The notes under the pieces were generated by a model. That model worked only from the letters and a program-made list of their open reading frames with translations. It was not told the DNA's origin and searched no databases. Below, one piece after another: positions 27,206 to 35,905 of a stretch of DNA of 64,000 nucleotides. Made by a program: the position numbers and the translations under genes. How positions within the stretch are numbered: the first letter of the stretch is position 1; each line of letters begins with the position of its first letter. The DNA is from Nocardia flavorosea (GTDB taxonomy: Bacteria; Actinomycetota; Actinomycetes; Mycobacteriales; Mycobacteriaceae): NCBI RefSeq assembly GCF_015477805.1, contig NZ_JADLQL010000001.1, positions 1,426,001 to 1,490,000 on the forward strand. Direction: 5' to 3'.

Positions 27206-29512
27206 CTACTTCCCGGCCGAGGCCGGCTCGCGATGTAGCTGTTCCAGCACACCGCCGTTCTCGATCGGCGCGATCCCGTCGGCGCAGACCTGGATCAGCC
27301 GGGCGCTGGCGATATCGAAAAACAACCCGGAGACAGTGACCCCGCGCTCCTCGACAGCGCGGCGTACCGACGGATGCCGGTGCAGGTTCTCCAGCTGAAC
27401 GGCGATGTTGACCATGCTCAACTGCTCCACGGGTCCGAAACCGGCGGCTTCGGCGGCCCGGCCCACTGCGTGCCCGGCGTGGTAGCGGGCCAGGCTCGCC
27501 CGTCCGTGTTCGAGCCAGTTGTCGATTCCGGGGCCGCCGGATTCGCCCGAGTGCAGGGCGCCCATCGCGCCGCAGGACGAGTGTCCGCACACCACCACCG
27601 AGCGCACGTTGAGCTTCTCGAGCGCGAAGACGAGGGCCGCTTCGACGGAGGCGTCGCCGTGCTCGGGGACCAGGTTGCCGACATTGCGCACCGTGAACAG
27701 GTCACCCGGACCGCTGTTGGTGATCACATTGGGCACGATCCGGGAGTCGGAGCAAGTGAGGAAGAACGAGTCGGGATCCTGCCCGTCACGCAGTTCGTCC
27801 AGGTGCGGCCGCATCAGATGGGCGTGGCTGCGGTGGTAGGCGGCGATACCGGTGACCAGCGGGTCGCCGGTATCGCCCGATGCTTCCGCCGACCGGTTGC
27901 GACCGGCCCGCCACGGCCCGAGAACATCGTCGAGAACCACCCGGCCGAGGCTGCGCGACGGCGGTGCCGCCTCGGCCCGCGCCATCCGCGCTTCGCCGAT
28001 TTCTACGAAATCCACGGTGCCACCGTTGCTCTCGTGCTGACGGGCCCAATCGGTGATGGCATCGTAGGCGGCGTGGTCGAGGAAGTCGACGGTCATCTCC
28101 ACGGTGACCGGGGCACCCTTCGGCACTGTCGCGAACGTGGTGGACAGTTTCGGCAGCGACAGGAAGGTGCAGGAGCCGTCGATCCAGATGAGCCAGCGGT
28201 CGGTACCGCCGAGCGGTTCGGCGGTGACCGCCACCCGCACGACGCGCCAGATCAGCAGCGCGAAGGCCAGCGCCAGGCCGATGAGCACGCCTTCGAGCAG
28301 GTTCAAGAACACGACCGCCAGCAGCGTGACCGCGTAGACCAGCAGATCGCCGGTGCGATGGGCGAGCCGGATATGGGCGAGTTTCACCAACTGTGTGCCG
28401 ATGACGATCAGCAGACCGGCCAGTGCGGCCAGCGGGATCTGCTCCACGAGCGAGACCAGGGCCACCGAGAAGATCAGCAACCAGACGCCGTGCAGGACGG
28501 CCGAGGCGCGACTGCGCGCACCCGCGGCGACGTTGGTGGAACTGCGCACGATGACACCGGTGACAGGCAGGCCGCCGAGCAGGCCGGACAGGACGTTCGC
28601 CGATCCCTGGCCGATCATCTCGCGGTCGAAATCGGCGCGCGGACCGGTATGCATCTTGTCGATCGCGACGGCCGACAGCAGGCTCTCCACACTGGCGATG
28701 AGCGCGAAGGTCAGGACCATCACCACGACCGCGGCCCAGTCGCTGCGGGGCAGTTCGGGCAAGCCGATCGCATCGAACAGCGAACCGTCGATGGTGACCC
28801 GTTTGACGTCCATGGACAGCACCAGCGACAGCGTGGTGGCCACCACGATCGCGGCCAGCGCTCCGGGGACGACCCGGATCCGCTCGGGCAGGTATTTCCA
28901 GCCGAGCATGATGGCGATGACCACCAGGCCGAGCAGCGTCGCCGGCCCGTGCAGCGAAAGCAGTTGCGCCGGAAGGGCGGTGATGTTTTCCCAGGCAGTG
29001 CTGCCGGATTCCCCGCCCAGCAGTACGTGCAGTTGTTGCAGCGCAATGGTGATACCGATACCGGCGAGCATCGCGTGCACCACTACCGGCGCTACGGCCA
29101 GTGCCGCCCGGGCGATCCGGCTCAGCCCGAAGACGATCTGCAGGACGCCGGCCGCGACGACGATGAAACCGGTGACCTTCCAGCCGAATTGATGGATCGA
29201 TTCGGCGACGATCACGGTGAGGCCCGCTGCCGGACCGCTCACCTGCAACGCAGAGCCGCCGAGCGAACCGGCGACGACGCCGCCGATAACGGCGGCGATG
29301 AGCCCGGCGGCCACGGGGGCCCCGGAGGCGATCGCGATACCCAGCGAAAGGGGTAGTGCGACAAGGAAGACCACGATCGAGGCCGGTACGTCGTGCCGCA
29401 CGATCGAGGTCAGCCGGGCGGAGCCGAAGCGGGCCGTGGACCTGGTGGGCGCCAGGCCCGCCGGGTCCGAACCAGGTTGCTTCGCAGTGTGTTCCGGGAT
29501 TTTGGTTGCCAT
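27206..29512 (-). CDS. SulP-family anion transporter fused to beta-carbonic anhydrase
   Basis: Fusion protein of 768 residues, similar in design to M. tuberculosis Rv3273. Residues about 40-430 are the SulP membrane domain (PASIVVFLVALPLSLGIAIA, and VSGPAAGLTVIV). A STAS-like domain follows (about 445-510). The C-terminal 220 residues are a beta-carbonic anhydrase with all zinc and catalytic residues: Cys587 and Asp589 of CSDSR, Arg591, His644 and Cys647 of GHSSCGA. A bicarbonate transporter coupled to CO2/bicarbonate conversion is the natural reading; sulfate or another anion is possible. ATG 29512 has AAGGAGAG upstream. Confidence 0.92.
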   Translation of the reverse strand: MATKIPEHTAKQPGSDPAGLAPTRSTARFGSARLTSIVRHDVPASIVVFLVALPLSLGIAIASGAPVAAGLIAAVIGGVVAGSLGGSALQVSGPAAGLTVIVAESIHQFGWKVTGFIVVAAGVLQIVFGLSRIARAALAVAPVVVHAMLAGIGITIALQQLHVLLGGESGSTAWENITALPAQLLSLHGPATLLGLVVIAIMLGWKYLPERIRVVPGALAAIVVATTLSLVLSMDVKRVTIDGSLFDAIGLPELPRSDWAAVVVMVLTFALIASVESLLSAVAIDKMHTGPRADFDREMIGQGSANVLSGLLGGLPVTGVIVRSSTNVAAGARSRASAVLHGVWLLIFSVALVSLVEQIPLAALAGLLIVIGTQLVKLAHIRLAHRTGDLLVYAVTLLAVVFLNLLEGVLIGLALAFALLIWRVVRVAVTAEPLGGTDRWLIWIDGSCTFLSLPKLSTTFATVPKGAPVTVEMTVDFLDHAAYDAITDWARQHESNGGTVDFVEIGEARMARAEAAPPSRSLGRVVLDDVLGPWRAGRNRSAEASGDTGDPLVTGIAAYHRSHAHLMRPHLDELRDGQDPDSFFLTCSDSRIVPNVITNSGPGDLFTVRNVGNLVPEHGDASVEAALVFALEKLNVRSVVVCGHSSCGAMGALHSGESGGPGIDNWLEHGRASLARYHAGHAVGRAAEAAGFGPVEQLSMVNIAVQLENLHRHPSVRRAVEERGVTVSGLFFDIASARLIQVCADGIAPIENGGVLEQLHREPASAGK

Positions 29513-29941
29513 CGCTCTCCTTCGCCGACTCGGCCGGGGCCGAGGTCGGTTGACGATCAATATGTCCAGTCGGGCACAGACCGCGAACCGGCATCTCGCG
29601 GTGAAGTAGGTACTCGGCACGGCTACGGGCCGAGACTTAAACCGTCGCCATAGTATGAGTAAAGACTAAGCAAAGCCTGAGAAGGACTTCCACTGCTGGT
29701 GATATCTCACCGAACCACCTCGGTCCGATCGTTGCCGATCCCGATTACTGATGAAAAAGATTGCGATGCAGGAGATTACGAGTCGGCGAGCAAGCCGGGG
29801 CAGATGACCGGAACCCGGTGGCCATCACGTGGCGAAACTGTTCGTCAACTCCTCTTATAGTAAAGAACTACCCAAGCTTGGCAATAGTTGTGGCGTGGCG
29901 AAAATGACAATCGCTGCAAAACCGCAACGTGTCGCGGCGAG
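29513..29941. other. Intergenic region upstream of the SulP-carbonic anhydrase gene
   Basis: 429 bp with several AT-rich islands unusual for this genome (around 29650-29690, 29745-29775 and 29850-29900). A short inverted repeat GGTGATATCTCACC lies at 29698-29711. No gene was recognised. It should contain the transporter promoter. Confidence 0.5.
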
Positions 29942-31405
29942 TCACGGCCGGGTCGGCCCGGGCGCGGCCAGCATCGCAAACAGCGCCGGGCGGTCCACCT
30001 TGCCGCGGGGTGTACGCGGAAGCGCCTCGAGCACCTGGATCCGCACCGGCACACTCGGGCCCGGTAGCGTCGCGCGCAATCGCCGGCGAATCTCCGCGGG
30101 GTCCGGCGCCGGCCCGGCCGCGACCACCGCGGCCACCGGCACCTGCCCCCATCGCTCGTCGGCGACCCCGAGACAGGCGGCTTCGGTGATGCCGGGAATC
30201 GCGGTCAGGGCGGCCTCCACCGCCGCCGGTTCCACGTTCAGCCCGCCGCGGATGAGCATCTCGCTGTCCCGGCCGGACAACCGCAGCCGACGACCGTCCA
30301 GGGCACCGCGATCGCCCACCGATACCCATCCGTCCACCGGGCCGTCCACCACACCGGTCTCGGTGAGATACCCGCGGAAGACCATATCGCTGCGTACGAA
30401 CACCCGGCCGTCGCGGATCTGCACCTCGACTCCGTCGAACAACTCCCCCGCCGAGTATTCATCGGCTCCACCGAGACCCCGGTCGAACGAGACGAAGCTG
30501 AGTTCGGAGGCTCCGTAGAAATGGGTCAGCGTCGCATTCGGCAGCACTTCCCGCAGGGCGGCCCGCCCGTTGCGGGGCCACCGCGCCGCCGAGGACAGCA
30601 CTTCCCGCACCTCGGGGTACGGCCCGCCCGCCGAGCGCACGAGATCCCAGGCGAGGGTCGGCACCGAATACAGGTGGGTCGCGCCGGCGGTGAGCGCGTC
30701 CCCGGCAGGTCGCAGATCGACCGTCGCGCCGCGGGTCAGGGCGTGCAGGGCGCCGTAGAGGAAATGGGTGTGGTCCAAGACGCCGGGTACCGCGACCGTA
30801 TCGCCCGGACCGATATCGAAGGCCCGATCGGACCGGTCCAGGGTGGCCGCCCAGGACGCCTGGTCCCGGACGAAGAGTTTCGGTTCACCGGTGGTTCCGG
30901 AGGTGATACCCACCAGCAGTTCGGAGTCGGGCCCGGCACCGCCGCACGGCCCGTCGCGCTCCAGTCCGGCCGCGGTCTGCGGTACGCCGCCGAAGCCCAT
31001 CCGCCGCAACCGCCGATGCTGTGCTGCCGCGGCCACCACCGCGGCGGGCTGGGTCACGGCCAGCACCCGCCGCAACTGGTCCGGCGTCAGATGCCGGTGC
31101 AACAGCACCACGCAAACCCCTGCCCGCATCGCCGCGACCACCGTGACCAGCGAATCGATATCCGAGGTCGGCAACACCGCGACCCGCCGCATACCGGCCA
31201 GACCCGCGGCGACCCGGGAAACCCGCATCCAGAACTCGGCATAATCGACGGCCCCGTCGGCGGTACGCACGGCGGCCCGGGACCGCAGCTGCCGCGCGAT
31301 CCGCTCGGCGAGCAGTTCGGTGACGCCATCCCGGCCGAACACGACCGGGATACCTGCCGCATCAGTGTTCGGTGTCTCGGTAGGCCGGATCCGATCCTCA
31401 GTCAT
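29942..31405 (-). CDS. AMP-dependent acyl-CoA synthetase/ligase (second ligase of the biotin-linked operon)
   Basis: Adenylate-forming ligase of 487 residues. The phosphate-binding loop ITSGTTGEPKLFVRD, the YGASELSFVSF segment, the D-x6-R hinge region (GDRGALDGRRLRLSGRDSEMLI) and the catalytic Lys in TPRGKVDRPAL are all present, so it should activate a carboxylic acid to its CoA thioester. The substrate is not readable. ATG at 31405 overlaps the end of bioN by eight bases. It closes a chain of seven overlapping ORFs headed by bioY, which argues for a substrate related to biotin or its precursors. Confidence 0.85.
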   Translation of the reverse strand: MTEDRIRPTETPNTDAAGIPVVFGRDGVTELLAERIARQLRSRAAVRTADGAVDYAEFWMRVSRVAAGLAGMRRVAVLPTSDIDSLVTVVAAMRAGVCVVLLHRHLTPDQLRRVLAVTQPAAVVAAAAQHRRLRRMGFGGVPQTAAGLERDGPCGGAGPDSELLVGITSGTTGEPKLFVRDQASWAATLDRSDRAFDIGPGDTVAVPGVLDHTHFLYGALHALTRGATVDLRPAGDALTAGATHLYSVPTLAWDLVRSAGGPYPEVREVLSSAARWPRNGRAALREVLPNATLTHFYGASELSFVSFDRGLGGADEYSAGELFDGVEVQIRDGRVFVRSDMVFRGYLTETGVVDGPVDGWVSVGDRGALDGRRLRLSGRDSEMLIRGGLNVEPAAVEAALTAIPGITEAACLGVADERWGQVPVAAVVAAGPAPDPAEIRRRLRATLPGPSVPVRIQVLEALPRTPRGKVDRPALFAMLAAPGPTRP

Positions 31406-32000
31406 CGTCGACCCCCCGAGCCGCGAGGGCATCGCCCATTGCGTCAGCGGTCCGCAACGAGCGGACGAGCACGGGAGTGACCAGCGCGGTCATCGACCAT
31501 TGCAGGCCCCGCGCCCGGCGCGCCTCGGCGACTTCCCGCACTATCGTCGCCAGCAGCGGTACGCAGCGGATCGCCAGCGCCAGCAGCAACCCGATCCGGT
31601 CCGGGTCCACACCGAACCGCCGCAACGGGCCCAGCACCCGAGTCACCGCGTCCAGCATGTCGGTGACCCGGGCGGTCAGCGTGACCAGCGCCGCCAGCGC
31701 CACCGACAGCAGAAGCAATCCGCACACCACCAGCGCCCGCGCCGGGGATGTGGTCAGCACTTGGAAAACCGCGATGATCGCGAGCATCCACACCATCGGC
31801 CGCAACTGTTCCAGCACCACTCGCCACGGGATCCGGGCCAGCGCGAACAGTCCCGCCGCGGCCAGGGCGGCGGCACCCAGCTGCACCGGGGTGCGCACGA
31901 ACACCGCCGCCGCCGTGATGAACACCAGCAGGAGTAGCAGTTTCATCCCCGCCGGGGTGCGGTGCACCGGCGAATTCCCCGGCCGGTACAGCCCGATCAC
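31398..32000 (-). CDS. bioN: Energy-coupling factor transmembrane protein BioN
   Basis: EcfT-type membrane component, 200 residues with about five helices and the characteristic cytoplasmic coupling motif ARRARGLQW near 159-167 (A-R-G signature that contacts the ATPase). Length is that of the dedicated BioN type rather than longer group II EcfT. GTG start overlaps the bioM stop by four bases, and its stop overlaps the ligase start by eight. It works with BioM and the substrate-binding BioY. Confidence 0.9.
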   Translation of the reverse strand: MIGLYRPGNSPVHRTPAGMKLLLLLVFITAAAVFVRTPVQLGAAALAAAGLFALARIPWRVVLEQLRPMVWMLAIIAVFQVLTTSPARALVVCGLLLLSVALAALVTLTARVTDMLDAVTRVLGPLRRFGVDPDRIGLLLALAIRCVPLLATIVREVAEARRARGLQWSMTALVTPVLVRSLRTADAMGDALAARGVDDD

Positions 32001-32677
32001 TCGACCAGCTCGCGGTAGGCCGGGAGCGCGGCGGCCGGATCACCGTCGAAGGCCACCGCACCGTCGTCGATGACGATCACCCGGTCGAATCCGGCAAGCA
32101 GCGACAGCTGATGGGTCACCACGATCACCTGCTGGTCCACGGCATCCAGCGCCTCGGCGATGATCCGGGCATTGCGCAGGTCCAGCAGGGTGGTGGGTTC
32201 GTCGGCGACGATCACCTCCGGCCGGCGGATCAGCACCGCACCGAGGGCGAGCAGCTGTTTCTGCCCGCCGGAGAGCAGATGCGACGGATGTTCCGAATGC
32301 CCCGCGAGCCCGAACCGGTCCAGGATCTCGGCCACCCGCGCGGCAACCTCCGCCTTGTCCAGACCGCTGCGCCGCAGCGAAAACGCCAGATCCTCGGCCA
32401 CCGTGGGCATGACGATCTGAGTATCGGGATCGGTGAACACGAACCCGACCTTGCGCCGCACCCGCGCCCCCTTACGGGCGGTGTCGATACCGTCCACCGT
32501 CACGGTGCCGGAGGTAGGGGTGAGCAAACCGTTGATCATGCGAGCCAGGGTCGATTTTCCCGATCCGTTCGCGCCGACGATCCCGACACGGCGTTCCTCG
32601 ATCCGCAGATCGACCCCCCGCAGCACCCGGCGCTCACCGAAGGAATGATTCACGGCCTCGAAAACGATCTCACTCAC
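31997..32677 (-). CDS. bioM: Energy-coupling factor ATPase BioM
   Basis: ABC ATPase of the biotin ECF transporter, 226 residues. Walker A GANGSGKST near 35-43, Q-loop region FTDPDTQIVMPTVAEDLAF (ECF-type), signature LSGGQ, and Walker B VIVADEPTTLLD are intact. GTG start at 32677 overlaps the end of the repeat-containing ORF by eight bases. Confidence 0.92.
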   Translation of the reverse strand: MSEIVFEAVNHSFGERRVLRGVDLRIEERRVGIVGANGSGKSTLARMINGLLTPTSGTVTVDGIDTARKGARVRRKVGFVFTDPDTQIVMPTVAEDLAFSLRRSGLDKAEVAARVAEILDRFGLAGHSEHPSHLLSGGQKQLLALGAVLIRRPEVIVADEPTTLLDLRNARIIAEALDAVDQQVIVVTHQLSLLAGFDRVIVIDDGAVAFDGDPAAALPAYRELVE

Positions 32678-33044
32678 GCCGCACCTCCGGGTCTCGGTGC
32701 GGGCCCTCGGTGGTCACGCCCGCCGCCGACGGCCCGCCGGACTCGCGCAGATCCTGCCCATCGGGCACGACCGCGGGCCCGCCACGGTCACGCTTCGCCG
32801 GCGACTGCGCACCGGACACGCGCAGATCCAGCCCAACAGGCACGACCACGAGCCCCCGGTCACGCCCTGCCGGCCACTCCACGTCGGACTTCCGCATGCT
32901 CCACTCCTCGGGCACAACCGCGTGCCGCCCATGGCCACGCCCCACCGGCCGCTCCGCACCGGACACGCTCAGAGCCACAACAGACACGACCGCGGGCACT
33001 TCGTAGTTACGCTCCGCTACCGCCACCGGGGCCGACGCACTCAT
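32670..33044 (-). CDS. Repeat-encoded ORF between thiolase and bioM
   Basis: Candidate 124-codon ORF linking two genes exactly: its ATG overlaps the thiolase stop (ATGA) and its stop overlaps the bioM GTG by eight bases. It begins MSASAPVAVAERNYE and is built from degenerate units such as LRVSGAQSPAKRDRGG. These recall the [13 protein letters not shown] units found between ruvA and ruvB. No enzyme family was recognised. It may be a small protein, or a MIRU-like repeat kept open so that translation passes through to bioM. Confidence 0.45.
   Translation of the reverse strand: MSASAPVAVAERNYEVPAVVSVVALSVSGAERPVGRGHGRHAVVPEEWSMRKSDVEWPAGRDRGLVVVPVGLDLRVSGAQSPAKRDRGGPAVVPDGQDLRESGGPSAAGVTTEGPHRDPEVRRE
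32712..33007. repeat. Four degenerate 72-75 bp tandem repeats
   Basis: Units begin with GGTCACGC or GGCCACGC at 32712, 32786, 32858 and 32933 (spacings 74, 72 and 75). Shared inner words are CACCGGACACGC, GGCACGACC and variants. The array fills the gap between the thiolase and bioM genes. Confidence 0.7.
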
Positions 33045-34168
33045 GCCATCCGCTCCACCAGCATCGCGACTCCCTGCCCGCCGCCGATAGCGCACGCGGC
33101 AAGCCCGAGTTCGGGTCCGTCCGGGCGCAACATTCGGCTCGCCAATCGCACCAGCAGGACCGCGCCGGAAGCACCCCAGGGATGGCCCATGGCGATAGCG
33201 CCGCCGTCCGGGCAGATCAGTGTTTCGTCGAGACCCAGTTCGTCCGACACCGCCAGCACCACCGAGGCGAACGCCTCGGTGATCTCGACGACCCCCACAT
33301 CGGAGACCGTGCGGCCGGCCCGGTGCAGGACCGCGCGAATCGCCGGTACCGGGCCCAGGCCGGGCAGCGCCGGATCACCGGCGGCGACAGCGGTGGCCAG
33401 GATCCGCAGCGCCGGGAGCCCGGCCGCGTGTTGTGCGGTCGTCACCGCGACGACGGCCGCGCCGTCGGAGATACCGCAGGAGTTTCCGGCTGTCGCGGTC
33501 CCGTCGGGGCCGAAACCGGGCCGGAGCCGGGCCAGGCGCGCGGTCGTCATCCCGGTGCGGATCCGCTCGTCGCGGTTCACCCCGGCCACCGGCACGATCT
33601 CCGGGGTGAAATCCGCGGCGGCGGCCAGGGTGTGCGACCGGGCCGCGTACTCGTCCTGACGTTCCCGCGAGATCCCCCGGAGCCGGGCGAGATCATCGGC
33701 GGCGACGCCCATATCAGGGTCCGGGAAACCGGCGGGGGCGAACGGCGCCCGGGTGTAGCGCACCGGGTCGGCGCCGGCCGCCGGCGGCCAGAACCGCCAC
33801 GGCGCCGTACTGGCCGATTCCGCGCCACCGGCCAGGATCAGCCGGTCGGCCCCGCTGCGGACCCGGAGCGCCGCCTGGATCACCGCGTCCAACCCGGACC
33901 CGCACTGCCGGTCGACGGTCACTCCGGGCACCTGCGGGCCGAGGCCCGCCTGGAGCGCCGCGACGCGTGCCGGGTCCCCGCCGGGGCCCAGGCAGTTACC
34001 GAGGACGACATCGTCGATCGGGACGTCGACGCCCGCGTCCCGCAGGGCGCCGGCCGCGGAGGCGAGTACCGGCGCCGCCAGATCGGTGACGGTGCGATCG
34101 GCGAACCCGTGACCGGCCGTGCCGATGGGGGTGCGCCGGGCGGCGACGAAAACGGGATCGAGGTTCAT
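33041..34168 (-). CDS. Thiolase family protein (acetyl-CoA acyltransferase)
   Basis: Thiolase of 375 residues. The acyl-carrying nucleophile is Cys89 in VDRQCGSGLDAV. The other active-site elements are ITEAFAS, the His of GGAIAMGHPWGASGA, and the second Cys in ACAIGGGQG, so it should be an active degradative or biosynthetic thiolase. Its position between an acyl-CoA ligase and ECF transporter genes, with four-base overlaps on both sides, ties it to side-chain shortening or extension of whatever the operon imports. ATG start. Confidence 0.9.
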   Translation of the reverse strand: MNLDPVFVAARRTPIGTAGHGFADRTVTDLAAPVLASAAGALRDAGVDVPIDDVVLGNCLGPGGDPARVAALQAGLGPQVPGVTVDRQCGSGLDAVIQAALRVRSGADRLILAGGAESASTAPWRFWPPAAGADPVRYTRAPFAPAGFPDPDMGVAADDLARLRGISRERQDEYAARSHTLAAAADFTPEIVPVAGVNRDERIRTGMTTARLARLRPGFGPDGTATAGNSCGISDGAAVVAVTTAQHAAGLPALRILATAVAAGDPALPGLGPVPAIRAVLHRAGRTVSDVGVVEITEAFASVVLAVSDELGLDETLICPDGGAIAMGHPWGASGAVLLVRLASRMLRPDGPELGLAACAIGGGQGVAMLVERMA

Positions 34169-35286
34169 ATCAGCAAGTCTTTCAACCGGCCGCGGGCGAT
34201 CTTCCCGGCGGCCGTGGTGGGCATTTCCCCGACCGGCACCCAGCGCCGCGGCATGGCTTCCTTGGTGAGCAGTCCGCGTGCCTGCCGCCGAACCTCATCC
34301 AGTCCGGTGCCGTCCAACTGCACTGCCGCGGTTACGGTCTCACCGAACACCGCATGCGGACTGCCGATCACGGCCGCCACCGCGACGCCCTCGATACCGC
34401 CGAGCACCCGTTCCACATCCTCGGCGACGACTGTGGTGCCACCGACATTGATCACCGCTTCGCCACGGCCGTGCACCCGTAATTCCCCCGCGTCGCCGAG
34501 TTCGGCGATATCGCCGACGCAGAACCACTCGGGTGCGCCGAGCACGGTGTACGGGGACCGCACATGCAGCAACCCGTCACGAATCCGCGCCGCGACCGCG
34601 GGCAGCACACACAGCGGTGCGGGGACCTCGCGGGCCGCGACGAGCGACACTTCCGAGGAGCCGTAGTACTCGACGACACGCAGATGGCGGGCCGTCGCCA
34701 GGGCCCCCGGATCGGCCGCGATACCGGCCACGATCGCGGTCTGCAACCGGGGCGCCCGCGGTATCAGCTCCCGCAGGATCGACGGCACCGCATGCGCAAC
34801 GGTCGCCCGGTCCGGATCGTCGGTGACGCAGGCACCGCACCACAGGGCGTGCAGGGCACCGAACAGATGCATGGTCGCGTGCAGTGGGCCGGTGAGCAGC
34901 ACCCGGTCCTGCGGGGTCACCCCGGTGATCTCGGTGAAGACCGGGAAGCTGTCGTACCAGGAGGCGGCGGTCCGGGCCAGGGGCCGCGGCCGGCCGGTGG
35001 AGCCGGAGGTGGCGACCAGCAGGAACGCCGCCGCCGGCCACGCGGTCCGGTGCGGACGGGCCGCCGGGTCCTCGACGGCGACGGGCACTGCGAGTCGCGC
35101 GGCTGCGCAGATACAGACGAGGGCGTCGGCCACCGGCAGCGTGGAGGCGTCGTAGCCGCGTGGGCCCGGAGGATAGCGGTCGATCCAGTGATCGACGGCC
35201 CGGTCGAGTTCGGCATAGGTGAGCGCGCGGCCGCCCAGGTCCAGCGCGGGCGCCGTACCGGTGCCGCCGAGCACACGGCTATCCAC
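34165..35286 (-). CDS. AMP-dependent acyl-CoA synthetase/ligase, short (first ligase of the biotin-linked operon)
   Basis: Adenylate-forming enzyme of 373 residues, short for the family because the N-terminal domain is reduced. The P-loop-like motif VATSGSTGRPRPLAR, the YYGSSEVSLVA segment, the hinge GDIAELGDAGELRVHGRGEAVI (shown only in part) and the C-terminal catalytic Lys of TTAAGKIARGRL are present. It overlaps bioY by eight bases and the thiolase by four. A CoA ligase coupled directly to a biotin permease gene suggests activation of biotin, a biotin vitamer or a dicarboxylate such as pimelate. GTG start. Confidence 0.83.
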   Translation of the reverse strand: MDSRVLGGTGTAPALDLGGRALTYAELDRAVDHWIDRYPPGPRGYDASTLPVADALVCICAAARLAVPVAVEDPAARPHRTAWPAAAFLLVATSGSTGRPRPLARTAASWYDSFPVFTEITGVTPQDRVLLTGPLHATMHLFGALHALWCGACVTDDPDRATVAHAVPSILRELIPRAPRLQTAIVAGIAADPGALATARHLRVVEYYGSSEVSLVAAREVPAPLCVLPAVAARIRDGLLHVRSPYTVLGAPEWFCVGDIAELGDAGELRVHGRGEAVINVGGTTVVAEDVERVLGGIEGVAVAAVIGSPHAVFGETVTAAVQLDGTGLDEVRRQARGLLTKEAMPRRWVPVGEMPTTAAGKIARGRLKDLLI

Positions 35287-35863
35287 GGATCAAGCCCGGG
35301 TAGGCACGGTGCACACCTTTGGCCACGATCGTGGCGACGACCACTTTCAGGAGGTCGCCCGGCAGGAAAACTCCGTTGGCCTGGATCGCGGCGAGCACTC
35401 CGAGGTCGGTGCGCAGCAGCAGACCGAGCGTGCCGAAGAGATAGATGATCGCGATTGCGCCGAGCGCATTGATCGGCAGCGCGAATGCCAGCGGGTATCT
35501 GGGAACGATCCGCGCCGTGAGCAGCCCGATGACCAATGCGGCCGGTATCCAGCCGATCAGATAGCCGGCACTCGGGCCGGCCAGCGCTGTCAGGCCCGTG
35601 CGCCCGCCGGACAGGAGCGGCAGCCCGATGATCGTCAGCGCGATGAACACCGCGACCGCAGCGGTGCCCTTACGCGCCCCCAGCACCGCGGGCGCCAGGA
35701 TCACGCCGAGGGTCTGCACGGTGATCGGCACCCCGCTGAAACCGACGGTGATCGCCCCCGGCAGCCCCAGTGCCGCGATGAGCGCGGCGAATACCGCGAT
35801 CTGCGCCATATCCCGCGCCGTGGTGCGAGTCTTCGGCGCCCGCGAGTCCTCGACACCGTTCAT
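35279..35863 (-). CDS. bioY: Biotin transporter substrate-binding subunit BioY
   Basis: S-component of the biotin ECF transporter, 194 residues with six membrane helices. Family motifs: FAALIAALGLPGAITV, VPITVQTLGVILAPAVLG near 46-63, and GRTGLTALAGPSAGYLIGW near 87-105. ATG at 35863 with AAAGG eight bases upstream is chosen over the GTG at 35866. It heads the operon and has a BioQ-like palindrome 26 bp upstream. BioM and BioN are encoded further down the same operon. Confidence 0.93.
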   Translation of the reverse strand: MNGVEDSRAPKTRTTARDMAQIAVFAALIAALGLPGAITVGFSGVPITVQTLGVILAPAVLGARKGTAAVAVFIALTIIGLPLLSGGRTGLTALAGPSAGYLIGWIPAALVIGLLTARIVPRYPLAFALPINALGAIAIIYLFGTLGLLLRTDLGVLAAIQANGVFLPGDLLKVVVATIVAKGVHRAYPGLIRG

Positions 35864-35888
35864 CACGCCATCCTTTGTAACACCCGAG

Positions 35889-35905
35889 CTTGAACGTCGT
35901 TCAAG
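35889..35905. promoter_or_regulatory. BioQ-like operator upstream of bioY
   Basis: Perfect palindrome CTTGAAC, three bases, GTTCAAG. The TGAAC-N3-GTTCA core fits the arms recognised by BioQ, the TetR-type biotin repressor of Corynebacterium and mycobacteria, as I recall it. It lies just before the bioY ribosome-binding site, where a repressor would block the whole operon. Confidence 0.65.

Noticed and set aside
27374..29356. Plus-strand open frame of 660 codons opposite the SulP-carbonic anhydrase gene
   Set aside because: Shadow frame rich in Gln, Arg, Asp and His. The minus strand carries all conserved residues.
32111..34666. Plus-strand open frame of 851 codons across bioM, the repeats and the thiolase
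   Set aside because: Antisense to three genes with intact motifs; low-complexity product.
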